A program made the position numbers and the translations under genes. From Rhabdonatronobacter sediminivivens (GTDB lineage Bacteria > Pseudomonadota > Alphaproteobacteria > Rhodobacterales > Rhodobacteraceae): 64,000 nt of DNA. A model generated the notes under the pieces. That model had not been told where the DNA came from and searched no databases. It saw only the letters and a list, made by a program, of their open reading frames with translations. This document shows positions 53,535 through 62,347 of this stretch, in pieces (within the stretch, counting starts at the first letter, position 1; every line of letters starts with the position of its first letter). The stretch covers positions 62,001 through 126,000 of the forward strand of contig NZ_JACBXS010000006.1 in assembly GCF_013415485.1 (NCBI RefSeq), in the 5' to 3' direction.

Positions 53535-54041
53535 GTGGCACGCAGGTTCAGAGGCGAAGGCCACCTCAAGGTGGACAGCAAGGGCAGGGTGTCAATCCCG
53601 GCCAGCTTTCGCCGTGTGGTCGAAAAGGGTGACCCCGACTGGACCGCCGGACAGCGCCCCAACCTGATCATCGTCTACGGTCTGGACAAGCAGCGCCAGC
53701 TTGATTGCTACACCATCGAAGCCATGGACGAGATCGAGGAGCGCATCGCCCTGATGCAGCCCGGCTCGGTCGAGCGCAAGATGATGGAGCGCATCTTCCA
53801 CGGCCGCGCCCTGGACACCCAGATCGACGAGGACGGCCGTATCGTCCTGCCCAAACATCTGCGCGACAAGATCGGCCTGGCGGGCGAGGCGTTCTTCATC
53901 GCCTCGGGCGATTACTTCCAGATCTGGAAACCCGAAACCTATGCCGAAACCGAAGCCGCCAAGGCCGAGGCCTGGATGGACCAGCAAGATGAGGATTTCG
54001 ACATCCGCACCCTGTTGCCATCGCTGGGCGGAGGCGGCTGA
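53535..54041 (+). CDS. mraZ: transcriptional regulator MraZ
   Basis: This 168-residue, AbrB-like double-barrel DNA-binding protein is the first gene of the division/cell-wall cluster. It has two MraZ repeats: [22 protein letters not shown] near the start and [24 protein letters not shown] after residue 90. It starts with GTG at 53535; no ATG fits. MraZ usually represses its own operon through repeats upstream of the gene. Its stop overlaps the rsmH start by one base. Confidence 0.93.
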   Translation: MARRFRGEGHLKVDSKGRVSIPASFRRVVEKGDPDWTAGQRPNLIIVYGLDKQRQLDCYTIEAMDEIEERIALMQPGSVERKMMERIFHGRALDTQIDEDGRIVLPKHLRDKIGLAGEAFFIASGDYFQIWKPETYAETEAAKAEAWMDQQDEDFDIRTLLPSLGGGG

Positions 54042-55027
54042 TGGCAGACCCCGCGGCGCCGCATGTTCCCGTGCTGCTGCGCCCCCTTCTGGCGGCGGTG
54101 GCGCCGGTGAAGGGCATCTGGCTGGACGGCACCTTTGGCGCGGGCGGCTATGCCCGCGGGCTGCTTGAGGCCGGGGCGGAACAGGTGATCGGCGTGGACC
54201 GTGACCCGGCGGTGTTCGACATGGCCCGCGCTTGGGCAGGCGCCTATGGCGACCGGCTGCGGCTGGTGCAGGGCACCTTCGACCGGCTGGACATCCACGC
54301 GGGCGAACCGCTGGACGGGGTGGTGCTGGATCTGGGCGTGTCCTCGATGCAGCTGGACCAGGCCGAACGCGGCTTCTCCTTCACCCGGGACGGGCCGCTG
54401 GACATGCGCATGAGCCAGTCCGGCGAAAGCGCGCGCGATATCGTCAACACCGCCAGCGAATCGCAACTGGCCGATATCCTGTTCCATTTCGGCGAGGAAC
54501 GCGCCGCCCGCCGGATTGCCCGCGCCATCATCCGCGCCCGGGCGGAAGCGCCCGTTGAAACCACCGCCGCTCTGGCTGAAATCATTACCGCCTGCCTGCC
54601 GCGCGCCAAGCCGGGGCAAAGCCACCCCGCCACCCGCAGCTTCCAGGCGATCCGCATTGCCGTGAATGCCGAATTCTCGCAGTTGATCGACGGGCTGGAG
54701 GCCGCCGAGCGCGCGCTCAAGCCCGGCGGCAAGCTGGCGGTGGTCAGCTTTCATTCGCTCGAAGACCGGATTGTGAAACGCTTCTTGCAGAACCGCGCGG
54801 GGCAGGGCGGCAACCCCAATCGCTTTGCCCCCGATATTGTCGCGCCTGCCCCGCGCTTTCGCCTCCTCAGCCGCCGCGCCATCGGCGCCGATGCCGAGGA
54901 GCTGGCCACCAACCCCCGCGCGCGCTCGGCGCTGTTGCGGGTGGCCGAACGGCTGGACGCCCCTGCGGCGCCGGTAGATCGCGCCGGGCTGGGCATTCCG
55001 GCACCGGCCTTGCAGGGGGATGGATGA
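54041..55027 (+). CDS. rsmH: 16S rRNA (cytosine-1402-N4)-methyltransferase RsmH
   Basis: This SAM-dependent methyltransferase has 328 residues with [35 protein letters not shown] at the N-terminus, the VDRDP motif, [29 protein letters not shown] in the middle and [18 protein letters not shown] near the C-terminus, all diagnostic. Second gene of the cluster, coupled to mraZ (TGATG). Confidence 0.96.
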   Translation: MADPAAPHVPVLLRPLLAAVAPVKGIWLDGTFGAGGYARGLLEAGAEQVIGVDRDPAVFDMARAWAGAYGDRLRLVQGTFDRLDIHAGEPLDGVVLDLGVSSMQLDQAERGFSFTRDGPLDMRMSQSGESARDIVNTASESQLADILFHFGEERAARRIARAIIRARAEAPVETTAALAEIITACLPRAKPGQSHPATRSFQAIRIAVNAEFSQLIDGLEAAERALKPGGKLAVVSFHSLEDRIVKRFLQNRAGQGGNPNRFAPDIVAPAPRFRLLSRRAIGADAEELATNPRARSALLRVAERLDAPAAPVDRAGLGIPAPALQGDG

Positions 55028-55042
55028 TGACCGGAGAGAGTG

Positions 55043-55435
55043 ATGCGTAGCGCGCTTTTCCTGATGTCCGTGGCGGCGGTGATCGCGCTGGCCTTCTGGG
55101 CGTATCGTGAAAACCACAATACCCGCCAGGCGATGATCGAAAACAACGCCCTGAACCGCGACATCGCCGCCCTGACCGAGGCGATTTCCGTGCAGCGTGC
55201 CGAATGGGCCTATCTGAACCGCCCCCAGCGTCTGCAGGAACTGGTGGCGCTGAATTTCGAGCGTCTGTCACTGATGCCCATGAGCGCGGACCAGTTCGGC
55301 GCCATCGGCCAGATCGCCTATCCCCTGCCCGAGGCTGATCTGAGCGAAGTCATCGACGCGGGCATCGACGTCTTTGGCGACATCGAATTCCTGTCCGAAA
55401 CCGGCCGAACCTCTGCCTCGGAGCAACAGCCATGA
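55043..55435 (+). CDS. ftsL: cell division protein FtsL-like
   Basis: This 130-residue bitopic membrane protein has one TM helix (about 4-21), then a predicted coiled coil (ENHNTRQAMIENNALNRDIAALTEAISVQRAEWAYLNRPQRLQELVALNF). Position between rsmH and ftsI and the AEWAYLNRPERL-type motif mark FtsL, a septal subunit that activates FtsWI. The ATG at 55043 follows GGAGAG; a GTG one codon earlier is less well spaced. Its end overlaps ftsI (ATGA). Confidence 0.88.
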   Translation: MRSALFLMSVAAVIALAFWAYRENHNTRQAMIENNALNRDIAALTEAISVQRAEWAYLNRPQRLQELVALNFERLSLMPMSADQFGAIGQIAYPLPEADLSEVIDAGIDVFGDIEFLSETGRTSASEQQP

Positions 55436-57225
55436 TCCGCACCCCTCTGCGCCCTCTGGCCCGTATCCTGCAGGCCCGCCAGCGCGGCGAAAACCCCGAC
55501 CATATCGAACGCGAAAACCTGCGCCTGCGGATCGAGGCCATGCGCGACACCGCCCGTGCCCGCGCCGAAAGCCGCCTGCTGGTCATGGCAGGGGTGTTTC
55601 TGGCGGGGTTCGTGCTGATCGGGGCGCAGATGGCGCTGCTGGCGGCCACCGAACCCATGGCGCCGACCCCGGGGCGGACGGAAGCCATTTCGTCCGAGCG
55701 GGCGGATATCCTGGACCGCAACGGGCGCGTGCTGGCCACCAACCTGACCACGCATGCGCTCTACGCGGAAACCCGGCATATGGTGGACCCCGTGCGCGCC
55801 GCGCGTGAACTTGGCGCAATCTTTCCCGATATCGACGCCGCGCGCCTGGAGCGCCAGTTCACCGACCCCAACCGCCGCTTTGTCTGGGTGCGCGCGCGGC
55901 TCTCGCCCGAACAGCGCCAGGCGGTACATGACATCGGTGAACCGGGGTTGATGTTCGGCCAGCGCAAGATGCGCATCTATCCCAACGGAACACTGGCCGC
56001 GCATGTGCTGGGCGGCGCCAGCTTTGGCGAACAGGGCGTCCGCGCCGCCGAGGTGATCGGCGTCGCCGGGGTCGAACACCATTTCGACGAGCGCCTGCGC
56101 GACCCCGCACTGCTCGATCGCCCGCTGCAACTCTCGCTGGATATGACAATCCAGGCCGTGGTGACCGAGGTTCTGTCCAGCGGGATGCGGATGCTGGGCG
56201 CCCGCGGTGCCAGCGCGGTGATAATGGACCCCCACAGCGGCGAGGTGATCGCCCTTGTCTCGCTGCCGGATTTCGACCCCAACAACCGCCCCCCGCCCCC
56301 GACCGAGGGCGAGCCCGCCGACAGCGTGCTCTTCAACCGCGCGGTGCAGGGGTATTACGAGCTTGGCTCGGTCATGAAATCCTTCACCGTGGCCCAGGCG
56401 CTGGACGACGGGATGCTGACCCCCGATACCATGGTGGACACCCGCAGCCCCATGCAGGTCGGCCGCTTCCGGATCAGCGATTTTCGCAATTACGGGCCGC
56501 AGCTTTCGGCCACCGATGTGATCGTGCGCTCCTCGAACGTGGGGACCGCGCGGCTGGCCCAGCAGATCGGCCCGCAGTCCCAGCGCGACTTTCTGGACAA
56601 GCTGGGTTTCCTGAGCGGCGTGCCCGTGGAACTGGCCGAGACCCTCCGCGCCCGCCCGCTGCTGCCCGGCAACTGGTCCGAACTGTCGGCCATGACCATC
56701 TCTTATGGTCACGGCCTGACCACCAGCCCGCTGCAACTGGCCGCGGGCTATTCCACGCTGGTCAATGGCGGCTATCTGGTTACGCCGACGCTGGAACGCC
56801 AGCCCGGACGCGGCGTGGGCGAGCAGGTGATATCCGAGCGCACCTCGGCGCAGATGCGCTACATGCTGCATCAGGTGGTCGAGCGCGGTACCGCCAGTTT
56901 CGCGCGCATCCCCGGCTATGCGGTGGGTGGCAAGACCGGCTCGGCCGACAAGCCAAAAGCCTCGGGCGGCGGGTATTATGAGGGCAAGGTGCTGGCCACC
57001 TTCGTGGGGGCGTTTCCCATGGACAACCCCCGCTATGTGATCGCCGTCACCCTGGATGAGCCCGAAGACACCACAGGGTCCGAGCCGCGCCGAACCGCCG
57101 GCTGGACAGCCGTGCCGGTGACCGGAGAGATCGTCCGCCGTATCGCGCCGCTGCTGGATCTGCGCCCGCGCCCTGCGTCCGAGATTGAACAGGCCATGCA
57201 GAATGCGCTAGCAGCAGCCCGGTAA
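55432..57225 (+). CDS. ftsI: septal peptidoglycan transpeptidase FtsI (PBP3)
   Basis: This 597-residue class B penicillin-binding protein cross-links septal peptidoglycan. One TM helix lies at about 50-70 after a basic cytoplasmic tail. The pedestal domain (RADILDRNGRVLATN) precedes the transpeptidase, which has Ser313-x-x-Lys316 (GSVMKSF), SSN at 367-369 and KTG at 501-503. Fourth gene of the cluster, coupled to ftsL. Confidence 0.95.
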   Translation: MIRTPLRPLARILQARQRGENPDHIERENLRLRIEAMRDTARARAESRLLVMAGVFLAGFVLIGAQMALLAATEPMAPTPGRTEAISSERADILDRNGRVLATNLTTHALYAETRHMVDPVRAARELGAIFPDIDAARLERQFTDPNRRFVWVRARLSPEQRQAVHDIGEPGLMFGQRKMRIYPNGTLAAHVLGGASFGEQGVRAAEVIGVAGVEHHFDERLRDPALLDRPLQLSLDMTIQAVVTEVLSSGMRMLGARGASAVIMDPHSGEVIALVSLPDFDPNNRPPPPTEGEPADSVLFNRAVQGYYELGSVMKSFTVAQALDDGMLTPDTMVDTRSPMQVGRFRISDFRNYGPQLSATDVIVRSSNVGTARLAQQIGPQSQRDFLDKLGFLSGVPVELAETLRARPLLPGNWSELSAMTISYGHGLTTSPLQLAAGYSTLVNGGYLVTPTLERQPGRGVGEQVISERTSAQMRYMLHQVVERGTASFARIPGYAVGGKTGSADKPKASGGGYYEGKVLATFVGAFPMDNPRYVIAVTLDEPEDTTGSEPRRTAGWTAVPVTGEIVRRIAPLLDLRPRPASEIEQAMQNALAAAR

Positions 57226-57266
57226 CGCAGCCCAACAAGATGCGGGCCAACCGGACGGGAGATACC

Positions 57267-58757
57267 ATGGGCATGGATAGCGAAGCAAAGCGGCGGCTAT
57301 CGGATCTGGGGCTCAGCCCCACACGCGGCGGGGACGCCTCGGTGACGGGGTTGAGTGTGGACAGCCGCGCCACGCGCCCGGGCCATCTGTTCGCGGCCCT
57401 GCCCGGCACCCGCATGCATGGCGGCGAATTCATCTCCTACGCCCTGCGCATGGGCGCCGCCGCCATCCTGACGGACCGGACCGGCGCGCAGATTGCCGCC
57501 GATGCGCTGGACGGGTCTGACGCCGCGCTGGTCCTGGCCGAGGATCCGCGCATGGCGCTGGCCTATGCCGCAGCCCTGTGGTTCGGGGCCCAGCCCGACT
57601 GCATGACCGCCGTCACCGGCACCAATGGCAAGACATCGGTGGCCAGCTTTACGCGTCAGATATGGATCATGCTGGACCATGCGGCGGTCAATCTGGGCAC
57701 CACCGGGATCGAAGGCGCGTTTTCCGCGCCCCTGGCCCATACCACGCCGGAACCGATCACCCTGCACCGGTTGCTGGCGGAAATGGCGGGCGAAGGCGTG
57801 ACCCATTGCGCGATGGAGGCCTCCAGCCACGGGCTGGAACAGCGCCGCCTGGACGGGGTGCGGCTGCGCGCGGCGGCGTTCACCAACTTCTCCCAGGATC
57901 ATCTGGACTATCACGACAGCTTCGACGCCTATTTCGCCGCCAAGGCGGGGCTGTTCGCCCGCGTCCTGCCCCCGGACGGGGCGGCGGTGATCAACATGGA
58001 TGACCCGCGCGGGGCCGACATGCTGGCCATCGCCGCCGACCGGGGGCAGTCCACACTGACCATAGGGCAGGACCCGGATGCCGATCTGCGTATTCTGGCC
58101 CAGCGGTTTCACGCTGCAGGGCAGGAGTTGCGTTTCAGCTATGACGGGCAGGTGCATCAGGTTCATCTGCCGCTGATCGGCGGGTTTCAGGCGGCAAATG
58201 TGCTGGTGGCGCTGGGGCTGGTGCTGGCCTGCGGCACCGCGCCCGCCGATGCCTTGCCCGTGCTGTCGCGGCTTGAAGGGGTGCGCGGGCGCATGGAACT
58301 GGCCGCACGCCGCAGCAATGGCGCCCCGGTCTTTGTCGATTACGCGCATACCCCGGCGGCGCTGGAAACCGCGCTGACGGCGCTGCGCCCGCATGTGATG
58401 GGCCGCCTGGTGGTGGTGTTTGGCGCCGGGGGCGACCGCGACCGGGGCAAGCGCCCATTGATGGGTCAGGCCGCGGCAACCCATGCCGACATCGCATATG
58501 TGACAGATGACAACCCAAGATCCGAAGATCCGGCCGCCATCCGTGTCGAAATTTTGAAAGCCTGCCCCGAGGCGAACGAGGTTCCCGACCGTGCCGAAGC
58601 GATCCTGCGCGGGGTGGATGCTCTGGGCCCGGGGGATGCCCTGCTCATCGCCGGCAAGGGCCATGAGACCGGCCAGATCATCGGCGATACGGTCTATCCG
58701 TTTGATGATGTCGAACAGGCCTCGGTCGCCGTGGCAGCCCTGGAGCGGACGGCATGA
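57267..58757 (+). CDS. murE: UDP-MurNAc-tripeptide synthetase MurE
   Basis: This adds meso-diaminopimelate to UDP-MurNAc-L-Ala-D-Glu. The 496-residue Mur ligase has the N-terminal SVDSRATRPGHLFAALPG segment, the ATP loop TGTNGKTSVA, FTNFSQDHLDYH, the DYAHTPAALE strand, and DNPRSEDP, whose DNPR is the diaminopimelate-selective motif. The ATG at 57267 has GGGAG upstream. Its stop overlaps a 38-codon ORF where murF would be expected. Confidence 0.94.
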   Translation: MGMDSEAKRRLSDLGLSPTRGGDASVTGLSVDSRATRPGHLFAALPGTRMHGGEFISYALRMGAAAILTDRTGAQIAADALDGSDAALVLAEDPRMALAYAAALWFGAQPDCMTAVTGTNGKTSVASFTRQIWIMLDHAAVNLGTTGIEGAFSAPLAHTTPEPITLHRLLAEMAGEGVTHCAMEASSHGLEQRRLDGVRLRAAAFTNFSQDHLDYHDSFDAYFAAKAGLFARVLPPDGAAVINMDDPRGADMLAIAADRGQSTLTIGQDPDADLRILAQRFHAAGQELRFSYDGQVHQVHLPLIGGFQAANVLVALGLVLACGTAPADALPVLSRLEGVRGRMELAARRSNGAPVFVDYAHTPAALETALTALRPHVMGRLVVVFGAGGDRDRGKRPLMGQAAATHADIAYVTDDNPRSEDPAAIRVEILKACPEANEVPDRAEAILRGVDALGPGDALLIAGKGHETGQIIGDTVYPFDDVEQASVAVAALERTA

Positions 58758-58870
58758 GCGCGCCCGCGGGTGTGATCGCGCTGCGCCGCCGCCGCGGAAC
58801 CAGCGCCCGCGCGCTTGACCTGCAGGCCGATAAACGCCATTCGACCGGCCACCACCCTGAAAGGTCCTGA
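58754..58870 (+). CDS. 38-codon ORF in place of murF between murE and mraY
   Basis: This ORF starts at an ATG overlapping the murE stop (ATGA) and ends four bases before the mraY ATG, so it exactly fills the gap. The peptide is Arg/His-rich ([18 protein letters not shown]...) and shows no similarity to MurF that I can see. It may be translated simply because of coupling, a spacer that keeps ribosomes on the message, or the scar of a murF deletion. No function assigned. Confidence 0.4.
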   Translation: MSAPAGVIALRRRRGTSARALDLQADKRHSTGHHPERS

Positions 58871-58874
58871 CCCC

Positions 58875-59960
58875 ATGCTGTTCTGGCTGACCGAATTCGC
58901 CGAGACTGTCACCGCATTCAACCTGTTCCGATACATCACCTTTCGGGCAGGCGGCGCCTTCTTCACGGCGCTGCTGTTCGGCTTCCTCTTCGGTCCGCGC
59001 CTGATTCTCATGCTTCGGTCGCGCCAGTCCAACGGCCAGCCGATCCGCGATGATGGCCCCGAAAGCCATCTGCTGACCAAGGCGGGCACGCCGACCATGG
59101 GCGGGCTGCTGATCCTCTCGGCGCTGTGTTTCGCCACCCTTCTGTGGGCGCGGCTGGACAATGGTTACGTCTGGCTGGTGCTGCTGGTCACGGTCGCATT
59201 CGGTCTGATCGGCTTTGCCGATGATCTGGCCAAGGTCAGCCGCAACTCGCACAAGGGCGTACCCGGCAAGGTGCGGCTGGGGCTGGGCTTCATCATCGGC
59301 GGGCTGGCATCGGTGGCGGCCTGGTATCTGCATCCGGATTCGCTCACCGGGCAACTGGCCGTGCCGGTGTTCAAGGATGTGCTCCTCAACATGGGGCTGT
59401 TCTTCATCCCCTTCGGCGCCTTCGTCATCGTCGGCTCGGCCAATGCGGTGAACCTGACCGACGGGCTGGACGGGTTGGCGATCATGCCGGTGATGGTCGC
59501 CGCCGGTACCCTGGGCGCCATCGCCTATGCCGTGGGGCGGGTCGATTTCACCGCCTATCTGGATGTCCACTACGTCCCCGGCGTGGGGGAGCTTCTGATC
59601 TTCAGCGCAGCACTTGCGGGCGGGGGCCTGGGCTTTCTGTGGTACAACGCGCCGCCCGCGGCGGTGTTCATGGGCGATACCGGCTCGCTTGCCCTGGGTG
59701 GCGCGCTGGGCGCCATGGCCGTGGCCATCAAGCATGAAATCGTGCTGGCCATCGTCGGCGGCATCTTCGTGATCGAAACGCTGTCGGTCATCATCCAGGT
59801 GGCGTATTTCAAGATGACCGGCAAGCGCGTCTTCCTGATGGCACCCATCCACCACCATTTCGAAAAGAAGGGTTGGGCCGAGCCGCAGATCGTCATCCGC
59901 TTCTGGATCATCAGCCTGGTGCTGGCGCTCATCGGTCTTGCCACGTTGAAAATCCGCTGA
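58875..59960 (+). CDS. mraY: phospho-N-acetylmuramoyl-pentapeptide-transferase MraY
   Basis: This makes lipid I at the inner membrane. The 361-residue protein has about ten TM helices with family motifs [33 protein letters not shown] (catalytic aspartates), [26 protein letters not shown], and the C-terminal [28 protein letters not shown] precedes the ATG at 58875. It is the last gene of the truncated cluster; no murD or ftsW follows. Confidence 0.97.
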   Translation: MLFWLTEFAETVTAFNLFRYITFRAGGAFFTALLFGFLFGPRLILMLRSRQSNGQPIRDDGPESHLLTKAGTPTMGGLLILSALCFATLLWARLDNGYVWLVLLVTVAFGLIGFADDLAKVSRNSHKGVPGKVRLGLGFIIGGLASVAAWYLHPDSLTGQLAVPVFKDVLLNMGLFFIPFGAFVIVGSANAVNLTDGLDGLAIMPVMVAAGTLGAIAYAVGRVDFTAYLDVHYVPGVGELLIFSAALAGGGLGFLWYNAPPAAVFMGDTGSLALGGALGAMAVAIKHEIVLAIVGGIFVIETLSVIIQVAYFKMTGKRVFLMAPIHHHFEKKGWAEPQIVIRFWIISLVLALIGLATLKIR

Positions 59961-60030
59961 GCCCGCAGGTGCCTTCATCTTGCCCGAAATAGCGCCCGTG
60001 GCGGGGGGCTGTCCGCCGCCACGGGAACGA

Positions 60031-60378
60031 TCAGCCCTGTTGCGGGCCGGCCAGTTGATCCCAGCATTCCAGCGCCTTGCCCGCATACATCACCGCCGGG
60101 CCGCCGCCCATCTGGATGCTCATGGCCAGCACGTCGCCCAGTTCCTCGCGCGTGGCGCCCGCCTTGATCAGGGCTTCGACATGGAAGGCGATGCAGGGCT
60201 CGCAGCGCACCGCCACGGCAATGCCAAGGGCGACAAACTCCTTCTCCTTCATGCCCAGAGTGCCGCCGTCCTTGACCCCGCGCGACAGGGCGCCAAAGCC
60301 CTTCATGGCGTCGGGGATGGTCTTGGCAAGGGTGCGGCTGCGGTTGCGGGTGTCGTTGATGAAGGCGGCGTAGTCCAT
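60031..60378 (-). CDS. carboxymuconolactone decarboxylase/AhpD-like protein
   Basis: This 115-residue all-helical protein of the CMD family has the AhpD-type redox centre: Glu46 (KEKEFVALGIAVAVRC), Cys59-x-x-Cys62 (CEPC) and His66 (IAFHVEAL). It probably acts as an alkylhydroperoxidase-like or other thiol oxidoreductase. GGAG lies before the ATG at 60376-60378. A perfect FNR box 60 bp upstream predicts induction under low oxygen. Confidence 0.85.
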   Translation of the reverse strand: MDYAAFINDTRNRSRTLAKTIPDAMKGFGALSRGVKDGGTLGMKEKEFVALGIAVAVRCEPCIAFHVEALIKAGATREELGDVLAMSIQMGGGPAVMYAGKALECWDQLAGPQQG

Positions 60379-60437
60379 ACGTATTCTCCGGTGTGAATAT
60401 TTCGGCGGGTGCATCGCATGGGTGCGCCGCAACAGCC

Positions 60438-60451
60438 TTGATCTGGATCAA
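60438..60451 (-). promoter_or_regulatory. perfect FNR (FnrL) box upstream of the AhpD-like gene
   Basis: TTGATCTGGATCAA matches TTGAT-N4-ATCAA at every fixed position. Its centre is about 66 bp before the ATG of the AhpD-like gene, compatible with a class II site about 41 bp from a transcription start. Nearest alternative target is none, since the other neighbour ends here. Confidence 0.8.
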
Positions 60452-60468
60452 CCCGCTGCGCGATGGCG

Positions 60469-61119
60469 TCAGTCCGGGTGGCGCGCGACCAGCATCAGGT
60501 TGCCCGCGGGCATCGCGGTCCGCTCCACCGGCCCAAGGCCCCCGGCATGGAGCTGCGCTTCGACCCAGGCGACATCCTTGTAGCCGATGGCCGGGTCCTG
60601 CGCGCGCAGATGGGCGTCGAAGGCACGGTCCCCGGCGCTGACCAGCCGGCCCTCCTGCCGAAACGGGCCATAGAGGCAGAGGCACCCGCCGCGGGCCAGG
60701 GCGTGGGGCGCCTCGGCCAGCAGGGTGGCGGCGGCGGGATCGGAGATCAGGTGCAGCAGGTTGACCAGCACCACCGCATCCTGCCCGGCCCAGCCCGCCC
60801 CCCAACCCGGGGCGCAGGCGTCCAGCGCCACCGGGGCGCGCAGGTTCGGCAGGGCAGCACGCGCGGCGCGGGCGGCGATGGTCGCCAGGCGATCAGCGGC
60901 CAGGTCGGTCGGCTGCCAGATCAGACCGGGGAAGCGCGCGGCGAAGGCGACGGCATGTTGCCCGGTGCCGCTGGCCAGTTCCAGCACGCGGCCCGTCGCC
61001 GGAAAGTGCCGCGCCAGCACATCGCCGATCGGCTGCGCGTTGCGCGCGGCCGAGGGCGCGAAGGGCAGCCCATCAGGCGAGGGCGCGTTGCTGTCGGGCA
61101 GATCCAGCTTGCGGCTCAT
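60469..61119 (-). CDS. DUF938 SAM-dependent methyltransferase-like protein
   Basis: This 216-residue Rossmann-fold protein has RNAQPIGDVLARHFPATGRVLELASGTGQHAVAFAARFP (SAM motif I about 46-56), LWQPTDL, VLVNLLHLISDPA, and LYGPFRQEGRLVSAGDRAFDAHLRAQDPAIGYKDVAWVE, all typical of DUF938. Substrate unknown. Its start overlaps the stop of the FAD oxidase gene upstream (ATGA), so the pair is coupled. Confidence 0.85.
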   Translation of the reverse strand: MSRKLDLPDSNAPSPDGLPFAPSAARNAQPIGDVLARHFPATGRVLELASGTGQHAVAFAARFPGLIWQPTDLAADRLATIAARAARAALPNLRAPVALDACAPGWGAGWAGQDAVVLVNLLHLISDPAAATLLAEAPHALARGGCLCLYGPFRQEGRLVSAGDRAFDAHLRAQDPAIGYKDVAWVEAQLHAGGLGPVERTAMPAGNLMLVARHPD

Positions 61120-62189
61120 GCGAACCGCCCTGGCGAGAGTGCCGCCACGATATCGGCGGGCAGGGCGGGCGCACGCCCGGCCACCAGATCCCCCAGCAGT
61201 TGCGCGGCGGCGCAGGCAGACTGGAACCCCTGGCCGCCCTGACCCACCAGCCACAGAAAGCCGGGGTCGGCAGCATCGGGGCCGATGGCCAGCGTCCCGT
61301 CCGGCAGATAGCTGCGCAACCCGGCCCAGGTGGCCAGAACGCGGGTGACGGGGGCGGTCACCATCGCCTCATACCGCGCCAGCCCCTCGGCGATCACCAT
61401 GTCATCGGCCCAGGCGTCATGGGGGTCCATGGGGTCGGCCTCGGCGGGCGAGACGATCAGCGCCCCGGCATCGCGCTTGGCATACCATGTCTCGCCCGCG
61501 CCCATGAACATGGGCCAGCCCGAGGGATCCACCCCGGCAGGCAGCGGCAGCCGCGCCATGGAGCGGCGGTAGGGCTGCAGCCCCAGCGGCGCCATCCCGG
61601 CCAGCCGCGCCACCGCATCCCCCCATGCGCCCGCCGCATTGACCAGATGGCGGGCGTCATGGGTCTGCCCCGCTGCCTGCACCTGCCAGCCATGGGGCCT
61701 GCGGCTGATGCCGGTGACCGGGGCGCGGGGCTGCAACGTGGCGCCAAGCGCGCGCGCATCACGGGCGAAATGCTGGAGCATGGCATCGGTATCCATGTCC
61801 CGCGCGGCCTGGGTGATCCCGGCCTGGGTGATTGCGGCAGGGTTCAGGATGGGGACCAGCGCCTGCGCGTCCCGGGGGCTCAGATGGTCAAGGTGAAAGG
61901 CAGCGGCATCCGCAGCGAAGGCGTCAGCATCTTCAGGGCCCGCGACCACCAGCACACCCAGCGGCGCGAGGACCCCCATCCCCTCCAGCATATCGCGGCT
62001 GGCATGGCTGAGCGCCACGGTGGCCGGGGCGCCGTAGTAAGGCTCGAACGTGGCAGCAGAGCGGCCGCTGGCGTGGTGGCCCAGGGCGTCCTCGGCTTCC
62101 AGCAGCAGGACTGACCCGAGGGGGGCGAGCGCCGCCGCCGCCGAGATCCCGGCAATACCGCCGCCGATGATGAGGAAATCATGCGTCAT
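61116..62189 (-). CDS. FAD-dependent oxidoreductase (DAO family, amino-acid or glycine oxidase-like)
   Basis: This 357-residue flavoprotein has the dinucleotide motif IIGGGIAGISAAAALAPLG at 7-25, HHASGRSAATFEPYYG after it, a central VNAAGAWGDAVARLAG and a C-terminal LWLVGQGGQGFQSACAAAQLLGDLV. The family oxidises small amines or D-amino acids; the substrate is unknown. The ATG at 62187-62189 is chosen because it opens directly into the FAD motif. Followed by the coupled DUF938 gene. Confidence 0.85.
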   Translation of the reverse strand: MTHDFLIIGGGIAGISAAAALAPLGSVLLLEAEDALGHHASGRSAATFEPYYGAPATVALSHASRDMLEGMGVLAPLGVLVVAGPEDADAFAADAAAFHLDHLSPRDAQALVPILNPAAITQAGITQAARDMDTDAMLQHFARDARALGATLQPRAPVTGISRRPHGWQVQAAGQTHDARHLVNAAGAWGDAVARLAGMAPLGLQPYRRSMARLPLPAGVDPSGWPMFMGAGETWYAKRDAGALIVSPAEADPMDPHDAWADDMVIAEGLARYEAMVTAPVTRVLATWAGLRSYLPDGTLAIGPDAADPGFLWLVGQGGQGFQSACAAAQLLGDLVAGRAPALPADIVAALSPGRFA

Positions 62190-62212
62190 GGCGCTGTTGT
62201 GGCAAGGATTGA

Positions 62213-62247
62213 TCAAAAGGAGAAGGCCCGCCGGTGCGGGCCTTCGA
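62213..62247 (-). terminator. intrinsic terminator downstream of the BMP-family gene
   Basis: A perfect 10-bp stem (62222-62231 with 62236-62245) has a 4-base loop, followed on the minus strand by TCCTTTTGA. Three further GC-rich inverted repeats (about 62258-62347) precede it, making the 158-bp gap after the BMP gene almost entirely structured. Confidence 0.8.
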
Positions 62248-62347
62248 GAGATTTCCGAATACCGGGGGGGCTGGCCCCCGGCTTTCGGCGCGGTCCGGGG
62301 GGCTGCCCCCCCGATCCTGTTGCAGGGTCCGCCAGTGTCTGGCGGCC

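Noticed and set aside
57297-60086. A 929-codon open frame on the minus strand across murE and mraY
   Set aside because: It is fully antisense to clear murE and mraY genes, low in complexity, and without a Shine-Dalgarno or recognisable domain.
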